A stretch of 64,000 nt of DNA. Source: Rhizobium sp. 18065 (GTDB taxonomy: Bacteria; Pseudomonadota; Alphaproteobacteria; Rhizobiales; Rhizobiaceae). The notes beneath the pieces were generated by a model. The model worked only from the letters and a program-made list of their open reading frames with translations. It was not told the origin of the DNA and searched no databases. Location of the stretch: assembly GCF_902706095.1 (NCBI RefSeq), contig NZ_CACSJP010000001.1:620001-684000 (forward strand), in the 5' to 3' direction. Shown in pieces: positions 61,415-64,000 of this stretch. The translations under genes and the position numbers were made by a program. The stretch's first letter is position 1. Every line of letters begins with the position of its first letter.

Positions 61415-63061
61415 ATGGCAAGTCAGGTCAATCCGACGGAACGGACAACGGGAGCGCAGGCAGGCAGCCTGGGCGAACGCTTGCGTTTTGCCGGCCTTGA
61501 TGACAGCCACCGCGAACTGCTGCGCCAGAACCGCCACCTGCTATCGCCGCAAGTGAAGACGGCACTGCGTGATCTCTTCCAGCGTCTCCAGACATTTCCC
61601 GATGCGTCGCGCGCCTTTTCCAGCGAGCGTCAATACGATCGTTTCCATGACCTCCTGTCCTCGCACTGGGATGTGCTGACGGATGCCCGCTTCGACGCGC
61701 TTTACGCCGAGCGGGTGAAGGTTCTTTCCGACAGCGAAAGCCGCATGGGCCTTGACCCAAGGTGGCACATCGCCGGCCACGCGGTTGTTCTCGAACATCT
61801 GCTGACGGCCGTGATCAGCGAAAATGCCGGCTCCGGGCTGCTGCCCTCGGCGCGCCGGCGCCAGCGCGAGGTCACCGACCTTGCCGGTGCGCTCGTGCGT
61901 CTGGTCATGGTCGATGTCGAAATCGCCGTCTCCCTGCGTTTCAACGAACTGCGCGTCAAGCACCACCGTGACATGGCGGCCCAGCGCGAGCGTGATCGTG
62001 CCGAGGTTGAAGCGGTTTTTGGTCCCATCATCGAAGGCCTGGCGGAGCGCGACCTGACCGTGCGTATCAGCGCCGATGTGCCGGACGCCTATGCCGACCT
62101 CGGCAGCCGCATGAACGAGGCGCTGGAACAGCTCCAGACCGCGTTTCTGGCATCAGAGGAAAAACTCACGCAGGCCCGCGGCACAACCGATGCCATGGTC
62201 TCCGCCGCACGCGACTGTTCGAGCGGCGCCGATGCCCAGTCCGAGCGGCTGGGCGAGGCGTCCCGTGCGCTGGATGCCCTGACATCCGACGTGCGCGGCA
62301 GCGCCGGCAAGACCAGGAAAGCAGAAGCCTCGGTGGCCGCCACCCGCCAGTCGGTCGAGGCCAGCGGCCTGGTGGTCGGTCAGGCGATTTCGGCGATGGC
62401 CGATATCGAGGCCTCCGCCGAACAGATCGGCCATATCATCGGCGCGATCGATGAAATTGCCTTCCAAACCAACCTGCTGGCGCTCAACGCCGGCATCGAG
62501 GCAGCTCGTGCAGGTGATAGTGGTCGTGGCTTTGCCGTTGTTGCCCAGGAAGTGCGCGCACTTGCCCAGCGCTCGGCCGATGCAGCGCGCGAAATCAAGA
62601 CACTGGTTGCCACGACCAAGAACCAGGTCGTCGCCGGTGTCGATATGGTCGCTAGGACGCAAGGCGCCATTGCCGATATAGTCACCCAGGTCGGCGGCAT
62701 CAGCGGCACCGTTTCCGAAATCGCCAGCGAGACGGATGCCCAGGCGACCGGCCTTGCCGGCCTGTCATCCATCGTGGCCGCTCTCGGCAGCGATGTCTCT
62801 TCAACCGCCGATCTCGCCCGCCGCTCCAGTGACAGTTCGGACGACCTGCACAAGGTCATCCTCGAGCTCGGCGAGACGATCCGCGAATTCCACATCGAAC
62901 GTCAGGTTCGCCCGTCAAAGCCGGTCTCGTCGCGTCTTGCCGTTTCGCCGGCAGCCGCTTCGCTTGCCGGTCTGCGGAACCTTGACGCAAATGACATCGA
63001 CAATACGCCGTTTGATGATGATTTCGGCTTTTCTGTCCAGATTGCTGGGCTGGGAGGATGA
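61415..63061 (+). CDS. icpA: Soluble chemoreceptor with sensor-globin-like N-terminus (IcpA type)
   Basis: This is a 548-residue cytoplasmic methyl-accepting protein with no transmembrane segment. The N-terminal 180 residues match the protoglobin/sensor-globin fold ([42 protein letters not shown]). The signalling hairpin is intact ([39 protein letters not shown]). The position where haem globins have the proximal histidine reads Glu here ([11 protein letters not shown]), so haem binding is doubtful. It heads the chemotaxis operon as icpA does in Sinorhizobium. The ATG at 61415 is chosen by domain start. Confidence 0.88.
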   Translation: MASQVNPTERTTGAQAGSLGERLRFAGLDDSHRELLRQNRHLLSPQVKTALRDLFQRLQTFPDASRAFSSERQYDRFHDLLSSHWDVLTDARFDALYAERVKVLSDSESRMGLDPRWHIAGHAVVLEHLLTAVISENAGSGLLPSARRRQREVTDLAGALVRLVMVDVEIAVSLRFNELRVKHHRDMAAQRERDRAEVEAVFGPIIEGLAERDLTVRISADVPDAYADLGSRMNEALEQLQTAFLASEEKLTQARGTTDAMVSAARDCSSGADAQSERLGEASRALDALTSDVRGSAGKTRKAEASVAATRQSVEASGLVVGQAISAMADIEASAEQIGHIIGAIDEIAFQTNLLALNAGIEAARAGDSGRGFAVVAQEVRALAQRSADAAREIKTLVATTKNQVVAGVDMVARTQGAIADIVTQVGGISGTVSEIASETDAQATGLAGLSSIVAALGSDVSSTADLARRSSDSSDDLHKVILELGETIREFHIERQVRPSKPVSSRLAVSPAAASLAGLRNLDANDIDNTPFDDDFGFSVQIAGLGG

Positions 63062-63192
63062 GGGGATTGTTTACCACCATGCGCTACACAAGAAGCTCAG
63101 GCGGCGAATGTCTCCGAACAAATGGTGGATTTCTCAACCGGTTACCGGCTGGACCGGCACGATAGCTGCGGCTGCGTGAAACAAGGAAAGAA

Positions 63193-63495
63193 ATGATGGC
63201 AGTCAAGAAAGGCCAACAGAAGAGTTTGAAACTCGCGGCAGTGCTGGACCTCAACGAGGCCTCCAATCTGAAGGCGAACATTCTCTCCTTGCGCGGCGCC
63301 CCGCTCACCATCGACGCCTCCGGCGTCGAGCGCGTCGGCGCACAGTGTGTCCAGGTTCTGATGGCTGCGGCCAAGGCCTGGGAAGCTGACAAGCACCCCT
63401 TCTCTTTCGGGAAGGCCTCGGAGGCCTTTCTCAAGACCCTTCAACTGATTGGCGTGAACGTCGACCATCTGCTCGCTAAGGAGATTCGGCAATGA
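63193..63495 (+). CDS. cheS: STAS-domain protein CheS
   Basis: This is a 100-residue STAS protein (LKLAAVLDLNEASNLKANIL, PLTIDASGVERVGAQCVQVL). In Sinorhizobium meliloti the gene between icpA and cheY1 is cheS, whose product helps CheA drain phosphate from CheY1. The ATG at 63196 is an equal choice. Overlaps cheY1 by 4 bp. Confidence 0.88.
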   Translation: MMAVKKGQQKSLKLAAVLDLNEASNLKANILSLRGAPLTIDASGVERVGAQCVQVLMAAAKAWEADKHPFSFGKASEAFLKTLQLIGVNVDHLLAKEIRQ

Positions 63496-63857
63496 AGAAA
63501 AAAGTGCTTACCGTGGATGACTCCAGAACCATCCGAAACATGCTTCTGGTGACCCTCAACAATGCCGGCTTTGAAACCATCCAGGCCGAAGACGGCATCG
63601 AAGGTCTCGAAGTGCTCGAAGAGTGCAATCCGGACGTCATCGTCACCGACATCAACATGCCGCGTCTCGATGGTTTCGGCTTCATCGAAGGCGTTCGCAA
63701 GAACGAGAAATACCGCGCCATCCCGATCCTGGTCCTGACCACGGAAAGCGACGCGGAAAAGAAGAACCGCGCGCGCCAGGCTGGTGCAACCGGATGGATC
63801 GTCAAGCCGTTCGATCCGACCAAGCTGATCGATGCCATCGAGCGTGTAACCGCCTAA
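63492..63857 (+). CDS. cheY1: Chemotaxis response regulator CheY1
   Basis: This is a 121-residue single receiver domain: acidic pocket VDDSRT, phospho-Asp in IVTDINMPRLDG, Thr in VLTTESD, Lys in IVKPFDP. Gene order identifies it as CheY1, the phosphate-sink regulator of rhizobia, rather than the motor-binding CheY2. Confidence 0.92.
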   Translation: MKKKVLTVDDSRTIRNMLLVTLNNAGFETIQAEDGIEGLEVLEECNPDVIVTDINMPRLDGFGFIEGVRKNEKYRAIPILVLTTESDAEKKNRARQAGATGWIVKPFDPTKLIDAIERVTA

Positions 63858-63873
63858 GCCGGGATTTTCTCCT

Positions 63874-64000
63874 ATGGATATGAACGAAATCAAAGAGATC
63901 TTCTTCCAGGAATGCGAGGAGCAGCTTGCAGAACTGGAATCCGGTCTTCTGAAAATGAATGACGGGGATCGTGACCCGGAGACGGTGAATGCCGTGTTCC
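63874..64000 (+). CDS. cheA: Chemotaxis kinase CheA, 5' end only
   Basis: Forty-two codons are visible (MDMNEIKEIFFQECEEQLAE, then LESGLLKMNDGDRDPETVNAVF), the first helices of the phosphotransfer (Hpt, P1) domain. The gene continues beyond the window. It starts 17 bp after cheY1. Confidence 0.93.
   Translation, partial: MDMNEIKEIFFQECEEQLAELESGLLKMNDGDRDPETVNAVF

Overview
The window looks like an alphaproteobacterial chromosome of the family Rhizobiaceae (Rhizobium, Agrobacterium, Shinella or a relative). Three things support this. The right edge has the rhizobial chemotaxis operon order icpA-cheS-cheY1-cheA. A dispersed intergenic repeat that I recall from Rhizobiaceae genomes lies at 58037-58141. 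EcfG-type general-stress promoters occur around 55.5-58.6 kb. Everything was read by eye; no database search was run.

Layout. (1) 1-6.3 kb: a leftward operon encoding a three-part flavin/[2Fe-2S] amine dehydrogenase of the opine oxidase / hydroxyproline dehydrogenase type, an aldehyde dehydrogenase and the first codons of a Rossmann-fold protein. A divergent LysR regulator follows, then an amino-acid-type ABC binding protein that has lost its permease genes. (2) 6.3-21.3 kb: a mosaic, plasmid-like island. It holds an IS5-family remnant, a three-gene leftward operon headed by a 1418-residue exported caspase-like protein, a ParA-type partition pair with TGACGCA-type repeats, an autoinhibited Fic protein, a PAS-GGDEF-EAL protein, a complete IS66 element, and a plasmid-type winged-helix initiator gene cut by that IS66. 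It ends at a 48-nt copy of the tRNA-Phe 3' end, which reads as an attachment-site scar. (3) 21.7-36.2 kb: a double-HTH LysR regulator diverging from a long rightward catabolic operon. The operon encodes an MmgE/PrpD protein, a tripartite tricarboxylate transporter with fused TctA-TctB, an amidohydrolase, three 4,5-dihydroxyphthalate-decarboxylase-like proteins, an HpcH/HpaI aldolase, a LigJ-type and a GalB-type hydratase, and an MFS carrier. This resembles a lower protocatechuate/gallate 4,5-cleavage pathway without a ring-cleavage dioxygenase. (4) 36.6-47.0 kb: a complete threonate (four-carbon acid sugar) regulon. A sugar-type ABC importer, ltnD, otnI and an SMP-30 lactonase run leftward; a LacI regulator, otnK and otnC run rightward; paired LacI operators lie between. 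(5) 47.2-53.1 kb: a FixJ-type response regulator with a triple-PAS kinase, an alpha/beta hydrolase, a Tat-exported metallo-beta-lactamase-fold enzyme, a frameshifted FMN-binding gene and a DUF1348 protein. (6) 53.9-60.8 kb: cell-envelope and stress genes, namely a GH25 lipoprotein, small stress-type proteins, a BON protein, an HWE-like kinase, and glgA with a DUF2934 partner. (7) 61.4-64.0 kb: the start of the chemotaxis operon, with cheA cut by the window edge.

Best candidates for something undescribed are the exported caspase-like protein with its two overlapping envelope partners (7.0-12.1 kb), the partition locus with dispersed 18-bp palindromes, and the catabolic operon that carries two unrelated types of 4-oxalomesaconate hydratase together with three dihydroxyphthalate-decarboxylase paralogues.
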